Part shown: positions 1-8,792 of the stretch, piece after piece | How positions within the stretch are numbered: the first letter of the stretch is position 1 | How the letters are laid out: every line of letters starts with the position of its first letter | Assembly (NCBI RefSeq): GCF_000472785.1 | Contig: NZ_AXAL01000021.1 | Span: 17,399-81,398 of the forward strand | Direction: 5' to 3' | Origin: Mesorhizobium loti CJ3sym | GTDB lineage: Bacteria > Pseudomonadota > Alphaproteobacteria > Rhizobiales > Rhizobiaceae | DNA: 64,000 nt | Notes under the pieces: model-generated | Database searches by the model: none | Seen by the model: only the letters and a program-made list of their open reading frames with translations | What the model was told of the DNA's origin: nothing | Position numbers and translations under genes: made by a program

Positions 1-1276
1 GCGAGCCGATATCGGTGGCGTCGGCCAGCATCGCCTGGAACTGGCGCAGCTTCGCCACCCGCGCCGAAATCTCTTCCGACGGACCGATGGTTTTGACGAT
101 CCTCTCGCCAAGGGCAATGGCGATCTCGTTGGGGTCGAGCGCGCCCTTGGCCGGGAACAGCCAGTCGCCGCGCTCATCCTTCTTGCCGACGATGACCGGC
201 TGCGAGGCTGTGCCATAAAGGCTTTCGCGCAGTTGCACCTCGATCAGCGAACGCTTCTCCTCGACGACAACGATGGTATCGAGGCCGCGGGCAAAGTCGG
301 CGATGTGCTGCAGGTCGAGCGGCCAGGGGCAGCCGACCTTGAACAACCGCACGCCGATGCGGTTGGCGGCCGCCTCATCAATGCCGATATCCTCCAGCGC
401 CTGGCGGACATCGAGATAGCTCTTGCCCAGCGTGATGATGCCGAGTTTCGGGTTGCGGCCGCCCGAATAGACGATGTGGTTCAACCCGTTGGCATGGATG
501 AAGGCGGAGGCTGCGGCGCGCTTGTACTCGTGCAGCCGCTCCTCCTGGCCGAGCATGTCGATCTCGTGACGGATGTTGAGGCCGCCCGGCGGCATGTCGA
601 ACTCCGGCACGACGATGTTCAGCCGTTCGAGCGAGGCGTCGACCGAGGCCGTCGATTCGATGTTGTCCTTGACGCATTTGATCGCCGCCCAGGTGCCGGC
701 GAAACGCGACATGGCAAAGCCGTACAGGCCGTAGTCGATGATCTCCTGGACGCCGGCCGGATTGAGGATCGGCACCATGGTGTCGACGAAGAGGAATTCG
801 GTGGCATGCGCATTGGTCGAGGATTCGGCCATATGGTCATCGCCCATGAGCGCAAGCACGCCGCCATGCCTAGATGAGCCGGCCAGGTTGGCGTGGCGGA
901 ACACGTCGCCCGAACGATCAACGCCTGGACCTTTGCCGTACCAGACCGAAAAGACACCGTCATGGGTGCCCTCGCCCAGTAGTTCCGTCTGTTGCGACCC
1001 CCAGCAGGCGGTGGCGGCAAGCTCCTCGTTGAGGCCGGGCTGGAAGACGATGTCGGCTTGCGCGAGCTGGTTCTTCGCCTTCCACAGCTGCATGTCGAGG
1101 CCGCCGAGCGGCGAGCCGCGGTAGCCGGAGACGAAACCGGCCGTGTTAAGGCCGGCGCGGCGGTCGCGCTCGCGCTGCATCAGGAGCATGCGGATGACCG
1201 CCTGCGCGCCGGACAGGAAGATGCGCTCCTTTCCGAGGTCGAACTTGTCGTCGAGCGCGACATCATGCAGCGTCAT
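1..1276 (-). CDS. indolepyruvate ferredoxin oxidoreductase, fused alpha/beta type (5' part only)
   Basis: This is the N-terminal ~425 residues of a ThDP- and Fe-S-dependent oxidoreductase that oxidatively decarboxylates aryl-pyruvates such as indolepyruvate to the acyl-CoA. The translation starts MTLHDVALDDKFDLGKE and contains GFVSGYRGSPLGGLD, FQPGLNEELAATACWGSQ, VWYGKGPGVDRSGDV and LMGDDHMAESS, typical of the pyrimidine-binding half of the fused IOR family. Family members are about 1,150 residues, so roughly two thirds lies beyond the left window edge. The ATG is chosen because a GAGGAA box lies about 9 nt upstream. About 220 nt with no gene separate it from the lipoprotein gene upstream. 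The domain assignment is firm; the exact aryl-pyruvate substrate is inferred from the family. Confidence 0.88.
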   Translation of the reverse strand, partial: MTLHDVALDDKFDLGKERIFLSGAQAVIRMLLMQRERDRRAGLNTAGFVSGYRGSPLGGLDMQLWKAKNQLAQADIVFQPGLNEELAATACWGSQQTELLGEGTHDGVFSVWYGKGPGVDRSGDVFRHANLAGSSRHGGVLALMGDDHMAESSTNAHATEFLFVDTMVPILNPAGVQEIIDYGLYGFAMSRFAGTWAAIKCVKDNIESTASVDASLERLNIVVPEFDMPPGGLNIRHEIDMLGQEERLHEYKRAAASAFIHANGLNHIVYSGGRNPKLGIITLGKSYLDVRQALEDIGIDEAAANRIGVRLFKVGCPWPLDLQHIADFARGLDTIVVVEEKRSLIEVQLRESLYGTASQPVIVGKKDERGDWLFPAKGALDPNEIAIALGERIVKTIGPSEEISARVAKLRQFQAMLADATDIGS

Positions 1277-1494
1277 CAGGCATTTCCTCTGCGAAGGCCG
1301 CGCGGGGGGAAGCGGCCAACGTCGGGATCGGATGACGCATCCTTTCTCCCCTTGCAAGTGAGGTCAAACAAAATCGCAGGGGCCAGGCAACGCGCAACAA
1401 ACAGTCAGGCAGGGGCTGGACCGCGCATGAAACCGCGCGCCGACAGGGAGAAGGCGCACGAAAATTCCGGCGAATTGGATGTCGTCAGACGATG

Positions 1495-2028
1495 TCAGCC
1501 GGCTTTCGAGCAGTCCGGCTTCGGCTCACCCGGCAGCTTGCCGTCGGGATGGCCGACGAGGTCGGGGTTGGCCGTGTAGAGCTGGTCGACGACCAGCGGC
1601 CGGTCGGGCAGGATCGACTGGTCTTCCGTCGACATCAGCGTGGTGTCGATCTTCTGCAGGACGGCACCGTCGGCGCCCTTGATGCTGATGGCGATGGCAT
1701 AGGGCTTGTTCTTGACGATGCAGGTCAGTGCCGGGCTCTCCAGGCTCACCTTGTCGAGCTTCGGCCAGACCTTCTGCTCGACCACGATCGGCGCACCGCC
1801 GGCAGGATTCTGGAAGCTGGCAACCGCCACCTGGCCCTCGCCCATCGGCTGCAAGGGCCGCAGTGTGACGACATAAGTTGCCCTGGCGAGCCGGTAGTTG
1901 AAGACGAATATCTTGCCGGAGACCTCGAACAGCTTGCCCTCCCCGCCGGTGTCGCGGCAGGCGCCGAGTGCGGCGGCGGCAATCAGCATGGCGCCGGCAA
2001 CGACAGACCGTGAAAATCCTCTAGGCAT
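1495..2028 (-). CDS. putative lipoprotein
   Basis: A 177-residue exported protein of unknown function. The N-terminus has basic residues, a hydrophobic stretch (VVAGAMLIAAAALGAC) and a lipobox ending in Cys (LGAC), so it should be lipid-anchored in the envelope. The rest is beta-rich and ends with Pro/Gly-rich residues. I recognise no enzymatic motif. The chosen ATG overlaps the stop codon of the upstream CGNR gene (ATGCCTAG); an ATG four codons earlier at 2040 is also possible. The overlap implies translational coupling with the CGNR regulator, but a functional link is only inferred. Confidence 0.7.
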   Translation of the reverse strand: MPRGFSRSVVAGAMLIAAAALGACRDTGGEGKLFEVSGKIFVFNYRLARATYVVTLRPLQPMGEGQVAVASFQNPAGGAPIVVEQKVWPKLDKVSLESPALTCIVKNKPYAIAISIKGADGAVLQKIDTTLMSTEDQSILPDRPLVVDQLYTANPDLVGHPDGKLPGEPKPDCSKAG

Positions 2029-2632
2029 CCTTGACCTCATGGGCCGCCATGCGTCGGCGGCGATAGTGACGACTTGCCTTCTGCCGGTTGCCGCACACCG
2101 CCATGTCGCACCAAAGGCGGCTGGAATTGCGGCTTCTGTCGACGAACAGCCAGGTGCAGTTGGGACAGATCCTGAGCCTCGCGACGGTGTCGTCGCGCAG
2201 CAGCGAAAGGGCTGAAACCGCCAGCGCCGCCTCGAAGGCGATCGGCGTCACGGGGTCGCCGAACGGCCTTCCCGGCGCGCTGATCTCGGTCCGGCTGCCG
2301 GCCAGGCCTTCGGCACAGGCGCGCAGGAATTCGGGCAGGTCGGTGGTGGCGACCGCTCCCTTCGACACCGCACCACGAAACAGCTGGTCGGTCGTCTCGC
2401 GGATCGACAGCACAATCGGAGCGATCACCGCCGGCGAGGATACCGCAAGCCGCCTGTCGCCGAGCTCGGCGGCACGAAAGCCGCTGGCCGCGTCGGCAAA
2501 GCGGGCGATTTCGACCGGATCGGCGAAGCGGTCGAATGTGCGCTCCGGATCGCCGCGCAGCACGACGGTGTTGGCCGTGTCGAGCGCGAGCAGGCCGCCG
2601 GTAAAGCGATGCGGGGTCCAGGCAACTGTCAT
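2021..2632 (-). CDS. CGNR zinc-finger (ABATE domain) transcriptional regulator
   Basis: A 203-residue protein of the ABATE/CGNR family. The N-terminal two thirds (about 1-150) is the ABATE stress-response/ligand domain, beginning with the conserved ALDTANTV stretch. The C-terminus carries the treble-clef zinc finger with CPNC near residue 157, then WCDMAVCGNRQKASRHYRR, including the signature CGNR and a basic DNA-contacting tail. Such proteins are presumed DNA-binding regulators. The gene is divergent from the LivH-type permease gene (64 nt between start codons), so control of that permease is the natural inference, not shown. Confidence 0.85.
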   Translation of the reverse strand: MTVAWTPHRFTGGLLALDTANTVVLRGDPERTFDRFADPVEIARFADAASGFRAAELGDRRLAVSSPAVIAPIVLSIRETTDQLFRGAVSKGAVATTDLPEFLRACAEGLAGSRTEISAPGRPFGDPVTPIAFEAALAVSALSLLRDDTVARLRICPNCTWLFVDRSRNSSRLWCDMAVCGNRQKASRHYRRRRMAAHEVKDA

Positions 2633-2696
2633 GCTACAAAATCTAACCGATAAATCGCATTTGACAAGTTAGATTCAGCAATGCAAACCTCTCCGC

Positions 2697-3602
2697 ATGC
2701 TCTACTTCTTCCAGCAGGTGCTGAACGGGCTGCATTCGGGCGCGCTCTATGCGCTGCTCGCCTTCGGCTACGTGCTGACCAACGGCATTTTGCACCGCAC
2801 CAACCTCGCCTATGGGGCGCTGTTTGCCTTTTGCGGCCAGGTCATGATCCTGAGCGTCGCCTTCGGCTACCAGGTGCTGTGGCTGACGCTGCTGGCGTCG
2901 GTGCTGTTCGGCGTCGTCGCGGCATTGCTCTACGCAGCGCTGGTCAGCCATGTCCTGTCGCGCAGCGTCTTCGAGCCGTTGGCCGACCGCTCGCCCAATG
3001 CGATCGTGGTAACGACGCTCGGCATCCTGATCGTCTTGTCGGAGGCGAGCCGCATCGCGGCCGACACGCATGATCTGTGGCTGCCACCGATGCTGGCCCA
3101 GCCTATCGTCTTCGCGGAAGGCGCCGGCTTCAAGGCAACGCTGACGCTGATCCAGGTGCTCGACTGCGCGTCGGTGCTGGCCGCGGTCGCACTCGCCACA
3201 TGGGCGTTTGCCCACTCCAGCTTCGGCCGGGCCTGGCGGGCTGTCTCCGACGACCCACGAGCCGCCGCCCTGTGCGGCGTCGATGTGCGCCGCGTCTTTC
3301 GACATGCCGTGCTGTTCGGCGGTTTCTGCGCCGCCCTGGCTGGTATCATGGCCAGCCTCTACTACGGCAATGTCAGCTTCGGCTCCGGCCTTGTCTACGG
3401 CCTGAAGATCCTGTTCGTGACCGCGGTCGGCGGCTATCTCTCACCGCCACGGGCAGCGCTCGGTGCCGCCGCCTTCGGCATGGCCGAATCACTGTGGGCC
3501 GGCTATTTCCCGATCGAATGGCGCGATGCGTGGATGTACCTGTTCCTGGTGGCCATGCTGATCCTGATAGGCGCCGGCCGCGACACCGGCAAGGTCGTCT
3601 GA
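2697..3602 (+). CDS. branched-chain amino acid/urea-type ABC permease, LivH family (orphan)
   Basis: A 301-residue polytopic inner-membrane protein of the LivH family. The start MLYFFQQVLNGLHSGALYALLAFGY is the classic LivH N-terminus (usually NGLxxGxxYALxAxG), and about eight hydrophobic segments follow. GRAWRAVSDDPRAAALCGVDV is the cytoplasmic EAA-like loop that contacts the ATPase, and the C-terminal AVGGYLSPPRAALGAAAFGMAES matches the family. Length is normal (about 290-310). No LivM, LivG, LivF or binding protein adjoins it; the next gene belongs to a TRAP system. It is either a remnant of a five-gene operon or a subunit working with distant partners. Confidence 0.85.
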   Translation: MLYFFQQVLNGLHSGALYALLAFGYVLTNGILHRTNLAYGALFAFCGQVMILSVAFGYQVLWLTLLASVLFGVVAALLYAALVSHVLSRSVFEPLADRSPNAIVVTTLGILIVLSEASRIAADTHDLWLPPMLAQPIVFAEGAGFKATLTLIQVLDCASVLAAVALATWAFAHSSFGRAWRAVSDDPRAAALCGVDVRRVFRHAVLFGGFCAALAGIMASLYYGNVSFGSGLVYGLKILFVTAVGGYLSPPRAALGAAAFGMAESLWAGYFPIEWRDAWMYLFLVAMLILIGAGRDTGKVV

Positions 3603-3789
3603 GCCATCAGACTTTGGTTGCATGACGCCGGGGCAGACCGCCCTTGTCCCGTCCCGCGCTTCACCCAACATCGTTTTGCTGCCGCCATCCGTGTTGACCC
3701 GTGTGGCCACGCGCGGCATACCGTTGGGCCACGCGGCGTGACGGCGGGAAAAGGGGAGCCGGCACGCCTCCGCCATAAGGGAGGACTGC

Positions 3790-4374
3790 ATGCAAGGGCC
3801 GCTCGCTCTGTCGCGAGGCATCGACCGCCTCAACGAATTCATCGGCAAATCGGTATCCTGGCTGATCCTGCTGGCGATCCTGGTGAGCGCGGCTAATGCC
3901 GTCATCCGCAAGGTCTTCGACATCTCGTCAAACGCGTGGCTGGAGCTGCAGTGGTATTTGTTCGGCGCCGCCTTCATGCTGGCGGCGGCCTATACGCTGA
4001 AACAGAACGAGCATATCCGCATCGACATCGTCTACGGCCTGTTTTCGCGCCGTGTGCAACACTGGATCGACCTCCTCGGCCACGTCTTCTTCCTGATGCC
4101 GTTCGTGACACTGATGGTGTTTTACTTCGTCCCCTATGTCAGGCTGTCGTTCCACAGCGGTGAAATGTCGACCAATGCCGGCGGCCTGATCGTCTGGCCG
4201 GCCAAGGCTATCCTCCTGGTCGGGTTTTTCCTGCTCGCGCTGCAGGGCATTTCAGAAATCATCAAGAAGATCGCCATCATGCGCGGCGTCATGGACGATC
4301 CCAACCCCTTCATTTCCGTGCACGAGCAGGCCGAGCTCGAAGCCAAGGCGCTCGCCGACGAGGTGCGCTCGTGA
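3790..4374 (+). CDS. TRAP transporter small permease, DctQ family
   Basis: A 194-residue small membrane subunit of a tripartite ATP-independent periplasmic transporter. Four hydrophobic segments are visible (about residues 22-42, 58-75, 95-118 and 142-165), with the family motif ELQWYLFGAAFMLAAAYTLKQNEHIRID. The ATG follows a strong AGGGAGGA box. Its stop overlaps the start of the large permease gene by 4 nt (ATGA), so the two are translationally coupled. The acidic C-terminal tail (HEQAELEAKALADE) is cytoplasmic. With the DctM-type subunit and the distant binding protein it would import an organic acid using the ion gradient; the substrate is unknown. Confidence 0.92.
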   Translation: MQGPLALSRGIDRLNEFIGKSVSWLILLAILVSAANAVIRKVFDISSNAWLELQWYLFGAAFMLAAAYTLKQNEHIRIDIVYGLFSRRVQHWIDLLGHVFFLMPFVTLMVFYFVPYVRLSFHSGEMSTNAGGLIVWPAKAILLVGFFLLALQGISEIIKKIAIMRGVMDDPNPFISVHEQAELEAKALADEVRS

Positions 4375-6158
4375 TGGAGTTCATTGCCCAGAACATGGCG
4401 CCGATCATGTTCGCTTCGCTGATCCTGTTCATGCTGATCGGCTATCCCGTCGCCTTCTCGCTCGCCGCGAACGGGCTGATGTTCTTCTTTATCGGCGTGT
4501 TTCTGACGCCCTATTCAGGTGGTGCGATCAATCTCGACTGGCCGCTTCTCTATGCACTGCCGGACAATTTCTACGGCAGCCGGGTGATGTCGAACGACAC
4601 GCTGCTGGCCATCCCGTTCTTCACCTTCATGGGCATCGTGCTCGAGCGATCGGGCATGGCCGAGGACCTTCTCGACACGATCGGCCAGCTGTTCGGACCG
4701 ATCCGTGGCGGCCTTGCCTATGCGGTGATCTTCGTCGGCGCGTTGCTGGCCGCGACCACCGGCGTAGTGGCGGCATCCGTCATCGCCATGGGATTGATCT
4801 CGCTGCCGATCATGCTGCGCTATGGCTATGACCGCAGGCTGGCGTCGGGCGTCATTGCCGCCTCCGGTACGCTCGCGCAGATCATCCCGCCTTCACTTGT
4901 GCTGATCGTGCTCGCAGACCAGCTCGGCCGCTCGGTCGGCGACATGTATGCGGGCGCGCTGGTTCCTGGCCTCGTCCTGACCGGGCTCTACGCGCTTTAC
5001 ATTCTCATCGTGTCGATCTTCCGGCCGAAAATGGTGCCGGCACTGCCGCTCGAAGCGCGCACGCTTGGCCATGGCGTGATGTCGCTGCTGGTGGCGCTGG
5101 CGGTAACGGTGGCCATATCCTATGCGGCGTACCGCTATCTCGCACCGGCGCATGGCGACAATGCCGATATTCTGGGCGCCACGGCTGGCGTGCTCCTGAT
5201 CTATATCGTTGCCATTGCCGACAGGCGGCTGAACATCAACATGATGTCGCGGCTGGCGCAGCAGGTGGTCATCGTGCTGATCCCGCCGCTGGCGCTGATC
5301 TTCCTGGTGCTTGGAACCATCTTCCTCGGCATCGCCACCCCGACCGAGGGAGGCGCCATGGGCTCCGTCGGGGCATTGATCATGGCGGCGGCAAAAGGTC
5401 GGCTGTCGCTGGACGTGATCAAGCAGGCACTAACCTCTACGACGCGGCTGTCATCCTTCGTGCTGTTCATCCTGATCGGCGCGCGGGTGTTCTCGCTCAC
5501 CTTCTACGGCGTCAACGGCCAGATCTGGGTCGAACACCTGTTGACCTCGCTGCCGGGCGGCGAAGTCGGCTTCCTGATCGGCGTCAACTTCCTCGTCTTC
5601 TTCCTGGCCTTCTTCCTCGACTTCTTCGAACTGGCCTTCATCATCGTGCCGTTGCTGGCGCCGGCGGCCGACAAGCTCGGCATCGACCTGATCTGGTTCG
5701 GCGTGCTGCTCGGCGTCAACATGCAGACCTCCTTCATGCATCCGCCTTTCGGCTTCGCGCTGTTCTACCTGCGCTCGGTCGCCGCCCGCGTGCCCTATCT
5801 CGACCGCCTCACCGGCAAGCAGATCGCGCCGGTCACGACTGGCCAGATCTATTGGGGCGCGGTGCCATTCGTCTGCATCCAGGTGATCATGATCGGACTG
5901 ACGATCGCCTTCCCGCAAATGGTGATGCGCTACAAGGGGACTACGGTCGATCCAGGCACGATCGACTACACGGTGCCGGCAATACCCGGCATGTCACCGC
6001 CCGGTGCGCCGCCGGCCAACGGCACCGCACCAGCCAATGGCGGCACAGCTCCGCCTGCCACCCCCGACCTTTCGCAGCCGCCGAGCTTCGGCGACACGCC
6101 ACCCGCGCAACCGGCTACGCCTCAGCCGGACCTGTCCCAGCCGCCGAGCTTCAACTGA
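4371..6158 (+). CDS. TRAP transporter large permease, DctM family, with Pro-rich C-terminal tail
   Basis: The 595-residue translocating subunit of the TRAP transporter. Family features include LIGYPVAFSLAANGL near the N-terminus, the scaffold stretch LLAIPFFTFMGIVLERSGMAEDLLD, GALLAATTGVVAASVIAMGLISLP, and GTIFLGIATPTEGGAMGSVGAL. It is longer than standard DctM (about 430) because of an extra central membrane insert (about residues 235-300), seen in the larger mannitol/chloroaromatic-type TRAP subunits, and a 55-70 residue Pro/Ala/Gly-rich tail in which PDLSQPPSF occurs twice. It overlaps the DctQ gene by 4 nt and its TGA overlaps the ATG of the alcohol dehydrogenase. Confidence 0.93.
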   Translation: MMEFIAQNMAPIMFASLILFMLIGYPVAFSLAANGLMFFFIGVFLTPYSGGAINLDWPLLYALPDNFYGSRVMSNDTLLAIPFFTFMGIVLERSGMAEDLLDTIGQLFGPIRGGLAYAVIFVGALLAATTGVVAASVIAMGLISLPIMLRYGYDRRLASGVIAASGTLAQIIPPSLVLIVLADQLGRSVGDMYAGALVPGLVLTGLYALYILIVSIFRPKMVPALPLEARTLGHGVMSLLVALAVTVAISYAAYRYLAPAHGDNADILGATAGVLLIYIVAIADRRLNINMMSRLAQQVVIVLIPPLALIFLVLGTIFLGIATPTEGGAMGSVGALIMAAAKGRLSLDVIKQALTSTTRLSSFVLFILIGARVFSLTFYGVNGQIWVEHLLTSLPGGEVGFLIGVNFLVFFLAFFLDFFELAFIIVPLLAPAADKLGIDLIWFGVLLGVNMQTSFMHPPFGFALFYLRSVAARVPYLDRLTGKQIAPVTTGQIYWGAVPFVCIQVIMIGLTIAFPQMVMRYKGTTVDPGTIDYTVPAIPGMSPPGAPPANGTAPANGGTAPPATPDLSQPPSFGDTPPAQPATPQPDLSQPPSFN

Positions 6159-7201
6159 TGGATGCCAGGACCATGAAAGCGGTGCGACTGGAAGCCGTGG
6201 GCAGCATTGCACTGCGCGAAGTCGACAAGCCCATCCCCGGCGCCGATGATCTTCTGGTCCGGATCGAAGCCTGCGGTGTGTGCGGCACCGACCGGCATCT
6301 TTTCCATGGCGAATTTCCCTGCAGGCCGCCGGTGACGCCCGGACATGAATTCTCGGGCATCATCGAGGCGATCGGCGCTGGTATCTCGGGCTTTTCGATC
6401 GGCGACCGGGTCACCGGCGACCCCAACATCGCCTGCGGACGATGTGCCCATTGCCATGCCGAGCGCGTCAATCTCTGTCGCAACCTCAACGCCATCGGCA
6501 TCCATCGCGACGGTGGTTTTGCAGACTACGTCGTTCTGCCGCAGAAGCAGGCCTTCATCCTGCCGGCTGACCTCAAGCCAACGCATGGCGCGTTCTGCGA
6601 GCCGCTTGGCTGCTGCCTGCATGGCGTGGATCTGGCCGAGATCAAGCCGGGCAGTTCGGTGATCGTGCTTGGCGGCGGCGTTATCGGCCTGCTCACCGTG
6701 CAATTGGCGCGGCTGGCCGGAGCCACGACGATTGTCCTGTCGACCAGACAGGCTTCGCGGCGCGCGCTTGCCGAGGAGCTCGGCGCGACAGTGACGGTCG
6801 ATCCCACCGCCGCCGATGTCATCGAGGCCATCGCCGGGCCGGCGGGCCTGTTGCCGGGAGGCGCCGACGTGGTGTTCGAATGCGCTGGTGTGCGCGAGAC
6901 CGTCGAGCAGTCGATGCGGCTGGCCAGGGCCGGCGGCACCGTCGTCATCGTCGGCGTCACGCCGCAAGGCATGAAGGCAGAATTCGAGCCTTTCGACCTA
7001 TTGTTTCGGGAATTGAAGGTGCTGGGCTCCTTCCTCAATCCCTACACGCATCGCCGCGCCGCCGAGCTGATCGCATCCGGTGCGATCGAGATCGACCGGC
7101 TTATCTCCAGGCAAGTGCCGCTCGAAGAGGCGGCAATGGTGATCGCCAATCCGCCAGCGCCCGGCGAGGTCAAGGTGCTGGTGGTGCCGGGCCGAAGCTG
7201 A
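6158..7201 (+). CDS. zinc-dependent alcohol/polyol dehydrogenase (MDR superfamily)
   Basis: A 347-residue medium-chain dehydrogenase. The catalytic-zinc region CGVCGTDRHLFHGEFPC...TPGHEFSG, the structural-zinc cluster CGRCAHCHAERVNLC and the dinucleotide-binding VIVLGGGVIGLLTVQLARLAGA are all present. It belongs with the sorbitol/threonine/arabinitol dehydrogenase branch; the exact polyol or hydroxy-acid substrate cannot be read from sequence. The ATG at 6158 overlaps the TGA of the TRAP large subunit, and a second in-frame ATG lies 15 nt later. The reading frame is open well upstream over the TRAP gene, but that extension is an out-of-frame shadow. Operon position suggests it oxidises the substrate imported by the TRAP system. 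Confidence 0.9.
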   Translation: MDARTMKAVRLEAVGSIALREVDKPIPGADDLLVRIEACGVCGTDRHLFHGEFPCRPPVTPGHEFSGIIEAIGAGISGFSIGDRVTGDPNIACGRCAHCHAERVNLCRNLNAIGIHRDGGFADYVVLPQKQAFILPADLKPTHGAFCEPLGCCLHGVDLAEIKPGSSVIVLGGGVIGLLTVQLARLAGATTIVLSTRQASRRALAEELGATVTVDPTAADVIEAIAGPAGLLPGGADVVFECAGVRETVEQSMRLARAGGTVVIVGVTPQGMKAEFEPFDLLFRELKVLGSFLNPYTHRRAAELIASGAIEIDRLISRQVPLEEAAMVIANPPAPGEVKVLVVPGRS

Positions 7202-7222
7202 GGTACTGGCTATCGGGCATTT

Positions 7223-7402
7223 GCGCTGCCCCTCATCGCCCTGCCGGGCACTTCTCCCCGTATAGTGACGGGGAGAAATAAGCCTTCGTCACCGGCTTCG
7301 CCAATTACCAACGTTGCAGGAAGGTGCGCCAAGGGGCGGCAGCTTCCTTCTCCCCGTCACTATACGGGGAGAAGGTGCCGGCAGGCGGATGAGGGGCAGC
7401 GC
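7223..7402. repeat. RIME-like intergenic palindromic repeat element
   Basis: An imperfect inverted repeat of about 55 nt per arm, each arm running from GCGCTGCCCCTCAT through CTGCCGG and CTTCTCCCCGTATAGTGACG, with the opposite arm near 7349-7402. Each arm holds its own small palindrome around CTCCCCG/CGGGGAG. It lies between the convergent TRAP dehydrogenase and TRAP binding-protein genes. The outer CCCCTCAT...ATGAGGGG ends are shared with the element at 28038-28190. These properties match the RIME class of rhizobial mosaic elements; as a large RNA hairpin it could end transcription from both sides. Confidence 0.8.
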
Positions 7403-7437
7403 AGACTCCGGTCATTAGCCGGCGCCAAAGTGAAGCG

Positions 7438-8547
7438 TTACAGCTTGCCCTGGCGCTGCTGCACCATCATGAAGGTGTCGTAATTGTACTCCGCCACCTG
7501 CGCCCAGAGATAGTGCTCCTTGCGGAAGCCCTTGATCGATTCCCAGATCTTCTTGAACGGTGCGTTCGAGGCTTCCATTTCGGCATAGACCTCGTTTGCC
7601 TTTTCAAAGCAGGCGGCCATGACGTCCTGGCTGAACGGGCGCAGTTTGGCGCCGCCGGCCACCAGCCGCTTCACCGCCGCCGGATTCACATAATCGTATT
7701 TCTGCAGCATGTCGGCATCGGCTGCTTGCGCCGCGGTGCGCAGCAGCGACTTGTAAGCCGGCGAGAGTTCTTCGTATTTCGCCTTGTTGAACATCAGATG
7801 GACGGTCGGGCCGCCTTCCCACCAGCCGGGATAGTAGTAATAGGGCGCCACCTTGTAGAAGCCGAGCTTTTCGTCGTCATAGGGACCGACCCATTCGGCG
7901 GCGTCGATGGTGCCCTTTTCCAGAGCCGGATAGATGTCGCCGCCAGCGATCTGCTGCGGCACGACGCCGAGCTTCTGCACCACCTTGCCGGCAAAGCCGC
8001 CGATGCGCATCTTGAGGCCCGAGAGGTCGGCAACGGTATTGATCTCCTTGCGGAACCAGCCGCCCATCTGCACGCCGGTGTTACCGCCCGGCAGGCCGAA
8101 CAACCCTTGCGTGGCAAGAAATTCATTGAACAGGTCTATGCCACCGCCATGGTAGTGCCAGGCATTCATGCCGCGTGCGTTGAGCGAAAAGGGAACCGCG
8201 GCACCCAGCGCCCATGTCGGGTCCTTGCCCCAGTAATAATATGCCACCGTGTGGCAGGCTTCGACCGTGCCGGCCGTGGTGGCGTCGGCAGCCTGCAGGC
8301 CGGGCACGAGTTCCCCGGCGGCGAAGACCTGGATCTGGAAATTGCCGTCGGTGGCTTCCGACAGCATCTTGGAGAACACTTCGGCGCCGCCATAGATCGT
8401 GTCGAGCGACTTCGGGAATGACGACGCCAGCCGCCACGTCACCTTGGGATTGGACTGGGCAATTGCCGGTGCTGCCAGCGTGGCCGCGGCGGCGGCAGCG
8501 CCGACGCCGGTTACGCCGGCCTTGCGAATGAATGAACGACGATCCAT
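7438..8547 (-). CDS. TRAP transporter substrate-binding protein, DctP/TakP family, TAT-exported
   Basis: A 369-residue periplasmic binding protein. The N-terminus MDRRSFIRKAGVTG is a twin-arginine signal followed by an Ala-rich stretch and a likely cleavage after AIAQ. YYYWGKDPTWALGAAVPF, GLKMRIGG (the conserved Arg that usually contacts the ligand carboxylate) and IDAAEWVGPYDDEKLG place it in the TakP-like branch, whose characterised member binds 2-oxo acids. It stands convergent to the DctQ-DctM-dehydrogenase operon with a palindromic repeat between, so the three-part transporter is encoded on both strands. A structured leader lies upstream of its start. Substrate: probably an organic acid, inferred. 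Confidence 0.92.
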   Translation of the reverse strand: MDRRSFIRKAGVTGVGAAAAAATLAAPAIAQSNPKVTWRLASSFPKSLDTIYGGAEVFSKMLSEATDGNFQIQVFAAGELVPGLQAADATTAGTVEACHTVAYYYWGKDPTWALGAAVPFSLNARGMNAWHYHGGGIDLFNEFLATQGLFGLPGGNTGVQMGGWFRKEINTVADLSGLKMRIGGFAGKVVQKLGVVPQQIAGGDIYPALEKGTIDAAEWVGPYDDEKLGFYKVAPYYYYPGWWEGGPTVHLMFNKAKYEELSPAYKSLLRTAAQAADADMLQKYDYVNPAAVKRLVAGGAKLRPFSQDVMAACFEKANEVYAEMEASNAPFKKIWESIKGFRKEHYLWAQVAEYNYDTFMMVQQRQGKL

Positions 8548-8573
8548 GAAGTTCCTCCCTTTTGGATCAACAG

Positions 8574-8609
8574 ACCGATTTTCGGGAAATCCTCGGTTCC
8601 CGTATCGGT
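8574..8609 (-). promoter_or_regulatory. leader hairpin upstream of the TRAP binding-protein gene
   Basis: Two nested inverted repeats form one stem: ACCGAT (8574-8579) with ATCGGT (8604-8609), and CGGGAA (8583-8588) with TTCCCG (8597-8602), around an 8-nt loop. It begins 27 nt upstream of the start codon at 8547, so it lies in the 5' leader or is an operator. No T-run follows on the minus strand, so it is not a standard terminator. Confidence 0.5.
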
Positions 8610-8792
8610 TGGCCGAAACAATACACGGGCAAGAAGTCTAGTCCAGCACGGCCGCCAGATTTGGTGATCAAGCCATGCGACCCTGCAACTATAGTCTAAC
8701 GGCGGCGTTCGTGGCCCATGCGACACGTAGAAACTTGGCATGGAAAAATGCCCTGAGATCGCCTATTTTGGAGGCAGGACATTCCTTGCCAG

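Noticed and set aside
1277..1494. Possible small gene between the IOR gene and the lipoprotein gene
   Set aside because: Only shadow frames without a ribosome-binding site; no recognisable product.
5852..6157. 5' extension of the alcohol dehydrogenase frame over the TRAP gene
   Set aside because: The extension is out of frame with the TRAP large subunit and Arg/His-rich; the dehydrogenase homology begins at 6158.
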